DNA of 48,765 bases from Pseudoroseomonas aestuarii (GCF_042651065.1 NZ_JBHSCH010000028.1:1-48765), one strand, 5' to 3'. Shown: positions 34,573 through 43,333, numbered from the stretch's first letter. Notes: generated by a model from the letters alone, not told the origin. Numbers and translations: made by a program.

Positions 34573-36117
34573 ATGCTGCGCAATATCCTCACCATCGGCG
34601 GCTGGACCTTCGCCAGCCGAATCCTGGGCTTCGCCCGCGACATGCTGATCGCCGCGACCCTCGGCGCCGGGCCGATGGCCGATGCCTTCTTCATCGCGCT
34701 GCGCCTGCCCAACCTGTTCCGCCGCCTGTTCGGCGAGGGCGCCTTCAACGCCGCCTTCGTGCCCGCCTTCACCGGCACCCTCACGCTGGAGGGGCCGAAG
34801 CGCGCGCGCGAGCTGGCCGCCCGCATGTCCACGCTGATGACGCTGTGGCTGTCGCTGCTGGTGGGCCTCGGCATGCTGTTCATGCCGCAGGTGATGCGGC
34901 TGCTCACCCCCGGCCTGGTGGACGACCCCTCGCGCTTCGGGCTGGTGGTGGAGCTGTCGCGCATCACCTTCCCCTATCTCGTCTTCATCTGCCTCACCGC
35001 CCTGGTCTCGGGCGTGCTGAACGCGGTGGACAAGTTCGCCCTCGCAGCCGGCGCGCCGCTGCTGTTCAACCTCTTCGCCATCGGCGCGCTGTTCGCCCTC
35101 ACCCCCTTCGTGGCCAGCCCGGCGCACGCGCTGGCCTGGGGCGTCACCGTCTCCGGCGTGGCGCAGCTCATCCTGGTGGTGGTGGCCTGCCACAAGGTGG
35201 GAATGGGCTTCCCCATCCTCTCCTTCCCGCGCCTGACGGCGGAGACGCGCGCCGTGCTGAAGCGGATGGTGCCCGGCGTGCTGGGCGCCAGCGTCACCCA
35301 GCTTTCGCTCGCCATCGACATCTTCATCGCCTCGCTGCTGCCGGTCGGCGCCATCAGCTTCCTCACCTATGCGGACCGCGTGGCGCAGCTGCCGCTCGGC
35401 GTGGTGGGGGCGGCGGTGGGCACGGCGCTGCTGCCGGTGCTCTCGCGCCAGCTGCGCGGCGGCAAGCCGCTCTCGGCGCACCGCAGCATGAACCGGGCGG
35501 TGGAGCTGTCCCTGGCGCTGACCCTGCCCGCCGCCGCCGGCCTGATCGCGCTGGCCGAGCCGATCGTGCGCGTGCTGTTCCAGCGCGGCGCGCTGGGGGC
35601 GGAGGAGGCGGTGCTGGTGGGCGAGGCGCTGCGCGCCTACGCGCTCGGCCTGCCCGCCTTCGTGCTGATCAAGGCCTTCGCCCCCGGCTTCTTCGCCCGC
35701 GGCGACACCGCCACCCCGGTCAAGATCGGCATCGCCGTGGTGGCGGTGAACCTCAGCCTGTCGCTGACCCTGACGCAGTTCTTCGGCCATGTCGGCATCG
35801 CGCTCGCCACCTCGCTGGCGGCCTGGGTGAATGCCGGGCTGCTGTCCGGCATCCTGGCGCGGCGTGGCCATTTCGTCGCCGACCGCCGGCTGCGCCGCAA
35901 CCTCTGGCGCCTGCTGCTGGCGGCGGCGCTGATGGCGGCGGTGGTGGGCGGGCTGATGCTGGCCACCTTCCCGCCGCCCGGCACCGGCACCGGGCCGGTG
36001 AGGCTGGCCATCCTCGCCGCCCTGGTGGCGGTGGGGGCGGGGGTCTATTTCGGCGCCACCCAGGCGCTGGGCGCGCTCCAGCTGCGCGAGGTGCTGCGGC
36101 GCGGCCGCAAGGCCTGA
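34573..36117 (+). CDS. murJ: Lipid II flippase MurJ
   Basis: A 514-residue protein with about 14 hydrophobic segments of the MATE/MVF family. MurJ signatures: SRILGFARDMLIAATLGAG, ADAFFIALRLPNLFRRLFGEGAFNAAFVP (in part), YADRVAQLPLGVVGAAVGTALLP and AYALGLPAFVLIKAFAPGFFARGDTATP (in part). ATG 34573 begins MLRNILTIGG, the normal start. It moves lipid II across the inner membrane for peptidoglycan synthesis. Confidence 0.95.
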   Translation: MLRNILTIGGWTFASRILGFARDMLIAATLGAGPMADAFFIALRLPNLFRRLFGEGAFNAAFVPAFTGTLTLEGPKRARELAARMSTLMTLWLSLLVGLGMLFMPQVMRLLTPGLVDDPSRFGLVVELSRITFPYLVFICLTALVSGVLNAVDKFALAAGAPLLFNLFAIGALFALTPFVASPAHALAWGVTVSGVAQLILVVVACHKVGMGFPILSFPRLTAETRAVLKRMVPGVLGASVTQLSLAIDIFIASLLPVGAISFLTYADRVAQLPLGVVGAAVGTALLPVLSRQLRGGKPLSAHRSMNRAVELSLALTLPAAAGLIALAEPIVRVLFQRGALGAEEAVLVGEALRAYALGLPAFVLIKAFAPGFFARGDTATPVKIGIAVVAVNLSLSLTLTQFFGHVGIALATSLAAWVNAGLLSGILARRGHFVADRRLRRNLWRLLLAAALMAAVVGGLMLATFPPPGTGTGPVRLAILAALVAVGAGVYFGATQALGALQLREVLRRGRKA

Positions 36118-36198
36118 GCGTGGCCCGGGGCGCGGCGCGGGGAGAATTCATCCGGCCCCCGTCTTCCCGCCCCGGCCGATCGCGCTATCTTGGCAGGC

Positions 36199-36936
36199 AT
36201 GACCCAGACCACGGATTTCGGCTTCCGCGAAGTGCCCAGGGACGCCAAGGCGTCGATGGTGCGGGAGGTGTTCGACAGCGTCGCGCCCAAATACGACGTG
36301 ATGAACGACCTGATGTCGCTCGGCCTGCACCGGGCCTGGAAGCAGATCTTCGTGGCCGCCATCGCCGCCGGCCCGCGCGAGACGCTGCTCGATCTCGCCG
36401 CCGGCACGGGCGATGTGGCGTTCCTGGCCAAGAAGCGCGGCGCCGGCCGGGTCATCCTGTCCGACATCAACGCCGCCATGCTGAATGTCGGCCAGAACCG
36501 CGCCCTGCAGAAGGGGCTGGCGGAGGGGCTGACCTATGTCTGCTCCGACGCCGAGCGCATTCCGCTGCCGGATGCCAGCGTCGAGAAGGTCTCCATGGCC
36601 TTCGGCCTGCGCAACTGCACCGACAAGGACGCGGTGCTGCGCGAGGCGTACCGCGTGCTGCGCGTCGGCGGGCGGATGCATGTGCTGGAATTCTCCCGGC
36701 TCGAGATCGACGCGCTGCGGCCGCTCTATGATGCCTGGTCGTTCAAGGCGCTGCCGGCCATCGGCGGCCGCATCGCCCAGGATTCGGAGAGCTACCAGTA
36801 CCTCGCCGAGAGCATCCGCATGTTCCCCGACCAGCCGACGCTGGCAGGCATGATGGAGCGCGCCGGCTTCGAGCGGGTGAAGTGGCAGAACTTCTCGGGC
36901 GGCATCGTCGCCATCCACACCGGCTGGAAGCTGTAG
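36199..36936 (+). CDS. ubiE: Ubiquinone/menaquinone C-methyltransferase UbiE
   Basis: A 245-residue SAM methyltransferase: FGFREVPRDAKASMVREVF, VAPKYDVMNDLMSLGLHR, SAM-binding LLDLAAGTGDVAF, AFGLRNCTDK and FPDQPTLAGMMERAGF. It methylates the quinone ring. ATG 36199 gives the usual N-terminus; TTG 36190 is less likely. It is followed after 7 bases by coaBC, whereas alphaproteobacterial clusters commonly have ubiB between them. Confidence 0.93.
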   Translation: MTQTTDFGFREVPRDAKASMVREVFDSVAPKYDVMNDLMSLGLHRAWKQIFVAAIAAGPRETLLDLAAGTGDVAFLAKKRGAGRVILSDINAAMLNVGQNRALQKGLAEGLTYVCSDAERIPLPDASVEKVSMAFGLRNCTDKDAVLREAYRVLRVGGRMHVLEFSRLEIDALRPLYDAWSFKALPAIGGRIAQDSESYQYLAESIRMFPDQPTLAGMMERAGFERVKWQNFSGGIVAIHTGWKL

Positions 36937-36943
36937 GCGCCTC

Positions 36944-38185
36944 ATGCCGGCGGGGAAGCATGTGCTGCTCGTCGTCTCGGGCAGCGTCTCCGCCTACAAG
37001 GCGCTGGAGCTGACGCGGCTGCTGCGCAAGGCCGGCGCCCGCGTCACGCCCGTGCTGACGGCGGGTGGCGCCCGCTTCGTCACGCCGCACGCGCTGCAGG
37101 CCATCGCCGGGGAGCCGGTGCACCAGGACCTCTGGTCGCTCCAGGGGGAGGCGGATGTCGGCCATATCCGCCTGGCGCGGATGCCGGACATGGTGGCCGT
37201 GGTGCCCGCCTCGGCCGACCTGCTGGCGAAGATGGCGCATGGCCTGGCCGACGACCTCGCCACCACCGTGCTGCTGGCGACGGAGCAGCCGGTCCTGGTG
37301 GCGCCGGCGATGAACTGGGCGATGTGGGGCCATGCCGCGACGCGGGCCAACATGGCGCTGCTGCAAACGCGCGGCGTGCGGGTGGTGGGGCCGGGCACCG
37401 GCGCCATGGCCGAGGCCGAAAGCGGGCCGGGCCGCCTGGCCGAGCCGGCCGAGATCTTCCAGGCCATCGCCGCGCTGCTGGCGCCGCCCGCAGCCGAGCC
37501 GCAAATACCACAGGCGGCGGGGCCGCTCGCCGGCCGGCATGTGCTGGTCACCAGCGGCCCGACGCACGAGCCGATCGACCCGGTGCGCTACATCGCCAAC
37601 CGCAGCAGCGGCCGCCAGGGCCACGCCATCGCCGCCGCGCTGGCGGCGCTGGGGGCGCGCGTCACCCTCGTCTCCGGCCCGGTGGCGCTGCCGGACCCGG
37701 CGGGGGTCTCGGTGGTGCATGTGGAGAGCGCGCGCGAGATGCTGGCCGCCTGCGAGGCCGCCCTCCCCGCCGACGCCGCCATCTGCGCCGCCGCCGTGGC
37801 CGACTGGCGCAGCGCCGGGGAGGCCACCCAGAAGCTGAAGAAGGTGCCGGGCGCGCCGCCGCCGCCGCTGGCGCTGGCGCTGAACCCGGACATCCTGGCC
37901 ACGCTCGCCGCCCATGCGCGGCGCCCTGGCCTGGTGGTGGGCTTCGCCGCCGAGACGGAGAACGTGGTGCCCAACGCCATCGCCAAGCGCCGGCGCAAGG
38001 GCTGCGACTGGATCGTGGCCAACGATGTCTCGGGCGACGTGATGGGCGGCACCGAGAACACCGTGCATCTGGTGACCGAGGCCGGGGTCGAGGACTGGCC
38101 GCGCCTGCCCAAGGCCGAGGTGGCGGCACGCCTCGCCGCGCGCGTCGCCACACAGCTTGCCGAACCGGAGACCCGCCCCGCATGA
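36944..38185 (+). CDS. coaBC: Bifunctional phosphopantothenoylcysteine decarboxylase/synthase CoaBC
   Basis: A 413-residue fusion. The CoaC half (1-180) is an FMN decarboxylase with GSVSAYKALELTR, VPASADLLAKMAHGLADD and APAMNWAMW (the PxMNxxMW substrate clamp). The CoaB half (from about 195) has VTSGPTHEPIDPVRYIANRSSG, AAVADWRSA and KLKK (substrate-binding Lys). It carries out two steps of coenzyme A synthesis. ATGA overlap with dut. Confidence 0.94.
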   Translation: MPAGKHVLLVVSGSVSAYKALELTRLLRKAGARVTPVLTAGGARFVTPHALQAIAGEPVHQDLWSLQGEADVGHIRLARMPDMVAVVPASADLLAKMAHGLADDLATTVLLATEQPVLVAPAMNWAMWGHAATRANMALLQTRGVRVVGPGTGAMAEAESGPGRLAEPAEIFQAIAALLAPPAAEPQIPQAAGPLAGRHVLVTSGPTHEPIDPVRYIANRSSGRQGHAIAAALAALGARVTLVSGPVALPDPAGVSVVHVESAREMLAACEAALPADAAICAAAVADWRSAGEATQKLKKVPGAPPPPLALALNPDILATLAAHARRPGLVVGFAAETENVVPNAIAKRRRKGCDWIVANDVSGDVMGGTENTVHLVTEAGVEDWPRLPKAEVAARLAARVATQLAEPETRPA

Positions 38186-38631
38186 GCACCGCCACCATCG
38201 CCGTCCGCCGCCTGCCCCATGCCGAGGGGCTACCGCTGCCGGCCTACGCCACGGCGGGCGCGGCGGGCTTCGACCTGCTGGCCGCCGTGGACGCGCCGCT
38301 GACCCTCGCCCCCGGCGCCCGCGCCCTGGTGCCCACCGGGCTGGTGATGGCGCTGCCCGAGGGGCACGAGCTGCAGATTCGCCCGCGCTCCGGCCTGGCG
38401 CTGAAGCACGGCATCGTGCTGCCCAACAGCCCTGGCACCATCGACGAGGACTACCGGGGCGAATTGCAGGTCATCGTGATGAACGCGGGCACGGAGCCGT
38501 TCACGGTGGAGCGCGGCATGCGCATCGCCCAGGGCGTGCTGGCGCCCGTCACCCGTGCCGCCTGGGCCGAGGTGGCGGCGCTGCCGGAGACGGCGCGCGG
38601 CGGCGGCGGCTTCGGCAGCACCGGCCACTAG
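38182..38631 (+). CDS. dut: dUTP diphosphatase
   Basis: A 149-residue trimeric dUTPase with the five motifs: AGAAGFDLLAAV, RPRSGLALKHGI, NSPGTIDEDYRGEL, MRIAQGVLAPV and C-terminal RGGGGFGSTG (glycine-rich P-loop-like arm). It hydrolyses dUTP to dUMP. Its start overlaps the coaBC stop. A terminator follows. Confidence 0.95.
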   Translation: MSTATIAVRRLPHAEGLPLPAYATAGAAGFDLLAAVDAPLTLAPGARALVPTGLVMALPEGHELQIRPRSGLALKHGIVLPNSPGTIDEDYRGELQVIVMNAGTEPFTVERGMRIAQGVLAPVTRAAWAEVAALPETARGGGGFGSTGH

Positions 38632-38670
38632 CCACCACGCCGGCAGGCGGGCAGGCACGGGATTCACGGG

Positions 38671-38694
38671 AAGGGAGCCGCGGGCTCCCTTTTC
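38671..38694 (+). terminator. Rho-independent terminator after dut
   Basis: A 9-bp stem AAGGGAGCC/GGCTCCCTT (38671-38679 with 38683-38691), 3-base loop, ending in a TTTT run. It closes the ubiE-coaBC-dut operon. Confidence 0.82.
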
Positions 38695-38966
38695 CACATC
38701 CGCCCTCCACTCCTTATCGGCGACTCCCCGGGGCCGGTTTCCCGGTGCCGGCGACGCACGCCAGCAATCGAACATAGAAAAAACGAAACGGTTGCGAGCC
38801 CAACAGAACAAATTTTCGAAATAATAGTTTCCCGCATATCAACAACGGTATCAATAACAGGATCGTTATAAGCATTCATTGCCCGGCAGGTCCTGTCTTG
38901 ATTGACGCGAATCTCCGGAAGGCAGCTAAATCCCCTTGCCAGTTCAATCCAACGGGGAAGCAGCAG
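38695..38966 (+). promoter_or_regulatory. AT-rich leader upstream of the large repeat protein
   Basis: 272 bp without a gene. 38760-38930 is strikingly AT-rich. It holds a 12-bp near-direct repeat (ATCAACAACGGT then ATCAATAACAGG, about 38839-38862). A possible sigma70 promoter is TTGACG (38902-38907), 18 bases, CTAAAT (38926-38931), 36 bases before the ATG. Composition and spacing support a strong or regulated promoter; the exact site is uncertain. Confidence 0.5.
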
Positions 38967-41096
38967 ATGGCAGCGCCAGCCAACAACGATATTATCAACG
39001 CCATTGCCATCAACCCGGGTGCCAACCTGGTCGGCACAACCGTCGAGGCCTCGGCGCAGGAAGGCGAATCCAACTATTTCGGCGGCACCAGCAGCGTCTG
39101 GTACAGCTTCACCCCGGCCGAGAACGGCGCAGTCGCCTTCAGCTTCGGCCCCGGATCGGCCGCCGAGAGCCTCATCATCTGGTCCGCGCCCGCGGGCACG
39201 GCGCCTTCCATCGCCAGCCTCGGCGGCGTGACGAACAATGGCGGCAGCGCCTCCTCCGTGCAGTTCTTCGCCCGGGCCGACCAGACCTACTACCTGCAGG
39301 TGGGCAGCATCCCGGGCACCGAGGGCGAGTTCACCCTCGCCTCCGTGCCGCCCGACCCGGCGATCGACGTCACCCCGCCGGACGCGCCGGTGATCGGCGC
39401 CATCACCGACCTTCAAAACAATCCGGTCGCCGACACCGTCACCGTCGACACGCTGGTCTTCACCGGCACGGCCGAGCCCGGCGCCACGGTGACGCTGCGG
39501 CAGAATTTCGGCGGGCAGGACACGAATGCCGGCACGGAGGTCGCTGCGAATGACGGCACCTGGCGGATCGAGGTTCCCGGCCTGGTCGCCGGCGACTACC
39601 TGTTCGGCGCCGTGGCGGCGGATGCGGCGGGCAACGCCTCGCTGACCGCCTCGCAGATCTTCGACTTCACCGTCACCCCGACCGATCAGACCGACACCAC
39701 CCCGCCGGATGCGCCCGTCATCGTCGCCATCGCCAACAGCGAAGGCGCCGTCGCGGACGGTGTCTCCGCCCTGCCCGTGCTGACGCTCTCCGGCACCGCC
39801 GAGGCGAACAGCACCATCACCGTGTTCAACGGCAACGAGACGGTGGGCACGCCGGTCACCGCCGACGCCGAGGGCAACTGGACCTTCACCACCCCCTCCC
39901 TGCCCGAAGCCAGCTACAGCTTCACCGCCACCGCCACCGACGCGGCCGGCAACATCTCCACCACCAGCCCGACCCCGGCGGTGGTCGAGATCGACCTGCC
40001 CGCCGGCGGCACCCTGGAGGCTCCGGCGGCCCTGGCGCTGGACCCGGGCAGCGACAGCGGCACCGTCGGCAACGGCATGACCACCGACGCGACGCCGACC
40101 ATCACCGGCACCGCCGCCGACGGGCTGACCGTCACCCTCTACAATGGCGAGACCGTTCTGGGCTCGGCCGTGGCCGAGGGCGGCACCTGGACGATCACGC
40201 CCGAGCAGGCGCTGGCCGCCGGCACCTACCAGCTCACCGCCATCGCCAGCGATGCGGAGGGCAACGCCTCCGACCTGTCCGACCCGCTGGCGCTGACCAT
40301 CAATGCCTTCCGTGACCCCGCGGGCTTCCCGTCCAGCGCCCCGGCCTTCGACGCCCAGTACTACCTGGCGATGAATCCGGACGTGGCCGCGGCCGGCGCC
40401 GACCCGCTGGCCCACTACATGGAGTTCGGCTGGCACGAGGGGCGCGACCCGAACGCCCTGTTCGACGTCGCCTACTACCTGAACCAGAACCAGGACGTCG
40501 CCGCGGCGGGGATCGACCCGCTGGCCCACTACACGGAGTTCGGCTGGCGCGAGGGGCGCGAGCCCAGCTACGCCTTCAGCGGCGACCTCTACCTGCAGAA
40601 CAACACCGACGTGGCCGAGGCCGGCCTCAACCCGCTGGTGCACTACCTCTACTTCGGCATGGCCGAGGAGCGGGCCGCCTTCCAGTCCACCCCGGAGGTG
40701 ACCGGCCCGCAGAACCCGCTGGTCGACGCCCAGTTCTACTTCGAGAACAACCCCGACGTCGCCGCCTCGGGCATCGACCCGTCGCGCCACTTCGCCGAGT
40801 TCGGCTGGGAGGAAGGCCGCGACCCGAACGCCTTCTTCGACGTGGACTACTACCTCGCCACCTACAGCGACGTGGCCGAGGCTGGCCTCGACCCGCTCCA
40901 GCACTACCTGGAGTTCGGCGCGCGGGAGCAGCGCGACCCGAGCGCGGCCTTCTCGACCAGCGGCTACCTGGCCGCGAACGACGACGTGGCAGCCGACGGG
41001 ATCAACCCGCTGCAGCACTACCTGCAGTTCGGCATCGCCGAGGGCCGCCTGCCCGTGCCCGTGACGGTGCTCGAGCCGGTGCCCGACCTGGTGTGA
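38967..41096 (+). CDS. Large repeat-rich surface/secreted-type protein (PPC-like, Ig-like, 38-aa repeats)
   Basis: A 709-residue acidic protein with almost no Cys. ATG 38967 begins MAAPANNDI behind a GGGGAAG. There is no Sec signal. Residues 5-128 resemble a PPC-like beta-sandwich (SSVWYSFTPAENGAVAFSFG, then FFARADQTYYLQVG). About 135-449 carry three Bap-type Ig-like domains, the first two starting PPDAPVI and each containing GTA-type turns and DAAGN/DAEGN. 460-700 hold six repeats of 38 residues around YYLxxNxDVAxAGxDPLxHY and EFGxxEGRdP, with an 11-residue insert between repeats 3 and 4. The 38-aa repeat recalls segments in acetobacterial and rhizobial surface or glycosyltransferase-linked proteins. 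No RTX GGxGxD motifs or visible secretion genes. I infer an adhesin or biofilm protein exported by a non-Sec (type I-like) route. Confidence 0.72.
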   Translation: MAAPANNDIINAIAINPGANLVGTTVEASAQEGESNYFGGTSSVWYSFTPAENGAVAFSFGPGSAAESLIIWSAPAGTAPSIASLGGVTNNGGSASSVQFFARADQTYYLQVGSIPGTEGEFTLASVPPDPAIDVTPPDAPVIGAITDLQNNPVADTVTVDTLVFTGTAEPGATVTLRQNFGGQDTNAGTEVAANDGTWRIEVPGLVAGDYLFGAVAADAAGNASLTASQIFDFTVTPTDQTDTTPPDAPVIVAIANSEGAVADGVSALPVLTLSGTAEANSTITVFNGNETVGTPVTADAEGNWTFTTPSLPEASYSFTATATDAAGNISTTSPTPAVVEIDLPAGGTLEAPAALALDPGSDSGTVGNGMTTDATPTITGTAADGLTVTLYNGETVLGSAVAEGGTWTITPEQALAAGTYQLTAIASDAEGNASDLSDPLALTINAFRDPAGFPSSAPAFDAQYYLAMNPDVAAAGADPLAHYMEFGWHEGRDPNALFDVAYYLNQNQDVAAAGIDPLAHYTEFGWREGREPSYAFSGDLYLQNNTDVAEAGLNPLVHYLYFGMAEERAAFQSTPEVTGPQNPLVDAQFYFENNPDVAASGIDPSRHFAEFGWEEGRDPNAFFDVDYYLATYSDVAEAGLDPLQHYLEFGAREQRDPSAAFSTSGYLAANDDVAADGINPLQHYLQFGIAEGRLPVPVTVLEPVPDLV

Positions 41097-41103
41097 GGAA
41101 AGC

Positions 41104-41130
41104 CCGGCCCGGCGGCCACCGCCGGGCCGG
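41104..41130 (+). terminator. GC hairpin after the repeat-protein gene
   Basis: A perfect 12-bp stem CCGGCCCGGCGG/CCGCCGGGCCGG with loop CCA, 7 bases after the stop. No T-run. Confidence 0.5.
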
Positions 41131-41199
41131 ATGCCAAGGCCGGCCCGGGCGGGCCGGAGCCCATTGCGCCGGCCCGCCCGCCCCGCCCATATGGGGCGC

Positions 41200-42069
41200 A
41201 TGGATCTCGACTTCTCCGATTCCGAGCTGCACCGCTACTCGCGCCACATCCTGCTGCAGGAAGTGGGCGCGGTGGGGCAGGCGCGGCTGCGCGCCGCGCG
41301 GGTGCTGGTGGTGGGCGCGGGCGGCCTCGGCTCGCCGCTGGCGCTCTACCTGGCGGCGGCCGGCATCGGCACGATCGGCCTGGTCGACGACGACCGGCTG
41401 GAGCTGTCCAACCTGCAGCGGCAGGTGGCGCACGACACGCCGCGCATCGGCCGCAACAAGGCCGAGAGCGCGGCCGAGACGATCCGCCGCCTGAACCCCG
41501 GGGTGGCGGTAGAGGTGCACGCGCTGCGGCTGGACGCCGAATCGGCGCGGGCGCTGATCCCGCGCTACGACATCGTCTGCGACGGCACCGACAATTTCGC
41601 CACGCGCTTCCTGCTGGGCGATGCCTGCCACCTGCTGGGCCGCACCCTGGTCTCGGCCGCGGTGCTGCGCTTCGAGGGGCAGCTCACCGTCTACAAGTCG
41701 CATCTCGGCGGCGAGCATCCCTGCCAGCGCTGCCTGCACCCGGAGCCGCCGCCGCCCGGGCTGGTGCCCAGCTGCTCGGAGGCGGGCGTGCTCGGCGCCG
41801 TCACCGGGGTGATGGGCACGCTGCAATCGACCGAGGTGCTGAAGGAGATCCTCGGCATCGGCGAGGGGCTGGCCGGCCGCCTGCTGCTGTGGGACGCGCT
41901 GGACATGCGCTTCCGCACCGTGCGGCTGCGGCGGGACCCGGCCTGCCCGCTCTGCGGCCCGGCGCCGGCCATCCGCGACCTCTCCTGCCACGCCGCCGCC
42001 CCGGCGCCCGTCTGCGCGCCCGTCTGCGCGGGCGCCAGCGCGCCCGCCAGCGCCGCCAGCGGCGCATGA
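41200..42069 (+). CDS. moeB: MoeB/ThiF-family adenylyltransferase
   Basis: A 289-residue E1-like enzyme. ELHRYSRHILLQEVG, ATP-binding VVGAGGLGSPLALYLAAAGIG, DDDRLELSNLQRQ, DGTDNFATRFLLGDAC, and two zinc-type CxxC pairs (HPCQRCLHP and ACPLCGP). No rhodanese domain. MoeB/ThiF enzymes adenylate the C-terminal Gly of MoaD/ThiS carriers. The last ~25 residues are an Ala/Pro/Cys-rich low-complexity tail (APVCAPVCAGASAPASAA). ATG 41191 is also possible. It overlaps the next gene (ATGA). Confidence 0.88.
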   Translation: MDLDFSDSELHRYSRHILLQEVGAVGQARLRAARVLVVGAGGLGSPLALYLAAAGIGTIGLVDDDRLELSNLQRQVAHDTPRIGRNKAESAAETIRRLNPGVAVEVHALRLDAESARALIPRYDIVCDGTDNFATRFLLGDACHLLGRTLVSAAVLRFEGQLTVYKSHLGGEHPCQRCLHPEPPPPGLVPSCSEAGVLGAVTGVMGTLQSTEVLKEILGIGEGLAGRLLLWDALDMRFRTVRLRRDPACPLCGPAPAIRDLSCHAAAPAPVCAPVCAGASAPASAASGA

Positions 42070-42440
42070 GCCTGCCGCTCGGCATCCTGCTCCGCTCCGG
42101 CGGGCACGAGGCGGCGCATTATGCGCTGGTGCTGGCCACCGGCCCCGCCGCCATCGGCCGGCCGGCCGTGCTGTTCGCCACCAATGGCGGCTGCCACCTG
42201 CTGCGCCGCGATACGCCCCTGCCGCACGACCCGCGCGCGGCGCGGCTGGCCGGGCGCGGCGCGGCCGGCGTCGCGGCGCTGCTGGCGCCCGCAGCGGAGC
42301 TGGGGGTGCGGCGCATCGCCTGCGAGGCCGGGCTGCGCGCCGAGGGGCTGGACGCCACAGCCCTGGCCGAGGGGGTGGAGGTGGCGGGGGTCGTGACCTT
42401 CCTGGCGGCGGTCGGCCAGGGGCAGATGCTGGCGCTGTGA
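42066..42440 (+). CDS. DsrE/DsrF-like small protein
   Basis: A 124-residue protein: GILLRSGGHEAAHYALVLATGPAAIG, VLFATNGGCHLL, ELGVRRIACEAGLRAEGLD and GVVTFLAAVGQGQMLAL. This is the DsrE-type alpha/beta fold seen in sulfur-relay proteins. The Cys of RRIACEAG is at the position of the reactive Cys in related proteins. It is translationally coupled to moeB, so a link to sulfur transfer is plausible. Its coding region is overlapped on the other strand by the eroded end of the MFS frame. Confidence 0.72.
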   Translation: MSLPLGILLRSGGHEAAHYALVLATGPAAIGRPAVLFATNGGCHLLRRDTPLPHDPRAARLAGRGAAGVAALLAPAAELGVRRIACEAGLRAEGLDATALAEGVEVAGVVTFLAAVGQGQMLAL

Positions 42441-43333
42441 GGGCTGGAAAGAATGCTGCGATGCAGGGCGGGGGCCATGGCCAGCAGGGCATAGCCGAGG
42501 ACCATGCCGGAGAGCGCCAGGCGGTGCGCGCGGCCGGTGCCGAGATGGCCGACGAGACGGCCGGTCAGCCCGCCGGCCAGCCCGCCGAGGCCGAGCACCA
42601 TCCAGGCGGCCGCGATCCGCGCCTCGGCGAAGCCGGCCTCGCCGCGCAGCATGTCGGCGCCGAAGGTCCAGACCACGGTGCTCGACGCGCCCATGAGGAA
42701 GGCGGCCGCGCAGAGGGGGGCGAGGCCCGGCCGCGCCAGCCCGCCCGCCGGCCCGCCGGCGGAGGAGCCATCGCGCCCGGGCGGCACCGCGAACCACAAC
42801 CAGGCCGTGACGCCGGCGCCGGCCAGGGCGAACAGCGCGTAGAGCTCGCGCCAGGCCGCCGCGAAGGCCAGGGCCGCGGCGCCGGGGAGCATGATGCCGG
42901 CCGCGGTGCCGGCGTTGATCGTCCCGTTCGCCGACGGGCGCGCGGGCGCCGCGAAGCGGCGCGCGACGGCCGAGGCCAGGGGCGGCGAGGTGAGGCCCGT
43001 GCTGAGCCCGGCGAGCGCCAGGGCGGCGCCCAGCACCGGCACGGAAGGCGCCAGCGCGACGAGGCCGAGCCCGGCCGTCGCGGTCAGGCCGGCGAGCACC
43101 GCCACGCCCCGCTCGCCGAGCCGGTCTCCGCCGAGCGCCGCGAGCAGGACGCCGGCGCAATAGGCCGCGAAGGCGCCGCCGCCGATCCACCCCGCCGCCA
43201 CCGTGCCGAGGGAGAGCGCCTCGCGAAGCTGCGGCAGCAGCAGGCCATAGGCGAAGCGGCCCAGCCCGTAGGTCAGGGCGGTGAGCGCGAAGCCCGCGGC
43301 GACGAGGTTGCCGTCCCGCGCGGCGGGCCTCAT
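42119..43333 (-). CDS. MFS transporter (YbfB/YjiJ type) with eroded C-terminus
   Basis: The frame encodes 404 residues, but only about the first 297 look like a transporter: FALTALTYGLGRFAYGLLLPQL (in part), AAGWIGGGAFAAYCAGVLLA, GLSTGLTSPPLASAVARRF, NAGTAAGIMLPGAAAL, FGADMLRGEAGF and LALSGMVLGYALLAMAPALH. After that, from about 42440, the frame runs antisense through the DsrE-like gene and becomes Ser/Ala/Arg-rich with no membrane helices. About nine of the expected twelve helices remain, so it is probably a decayed or truncated exporter. The start overlaps the TetR stop (ATGA), which implies a regulator-efflux operon. Confidence 0.6.
   Translation of the reverse strand: MRPAARDGNLVAAGFALTALTYGLGRFAYGLLLPQLREALSLGTVAAGWIGGGAFAAYCAGVLLAALGGDRLGERGVAVLAGLTATAGLGLVALAPSVPVLGAALALAGLSTGLTSPPLASAVARRFAAPARPSANGTINAGTAAGIMLPGAAALAFAAAWRELYALFALAGAGVTAWLWFAVPPGRDGSSAGGPAGGLARPGLAPLCAAAFLMGASSTVVWTFGADMLRGEAGFAEARIAAAWMVLGLGGLAGGLTGRLVGHLGTGRAHRLALSGMVLGYALLAMAPALHRSILSSPHSASICPWPTAARKVTTPATSTPSARAVASSPSARSPASQAMRRTPSSAAGASSAATPAAPRPASRAARGSCGRGVSRRSRWQPPLVANSTAGRPMAAGPVASTSA

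Noticed and set aside
38664..41201. 845-codon open frame antisense to the repeat protein
   Set aside because: It mirrors the repeats of the sense protein and crosses the AT-rich leader; the sense frame has clear domains and a start with spacing.
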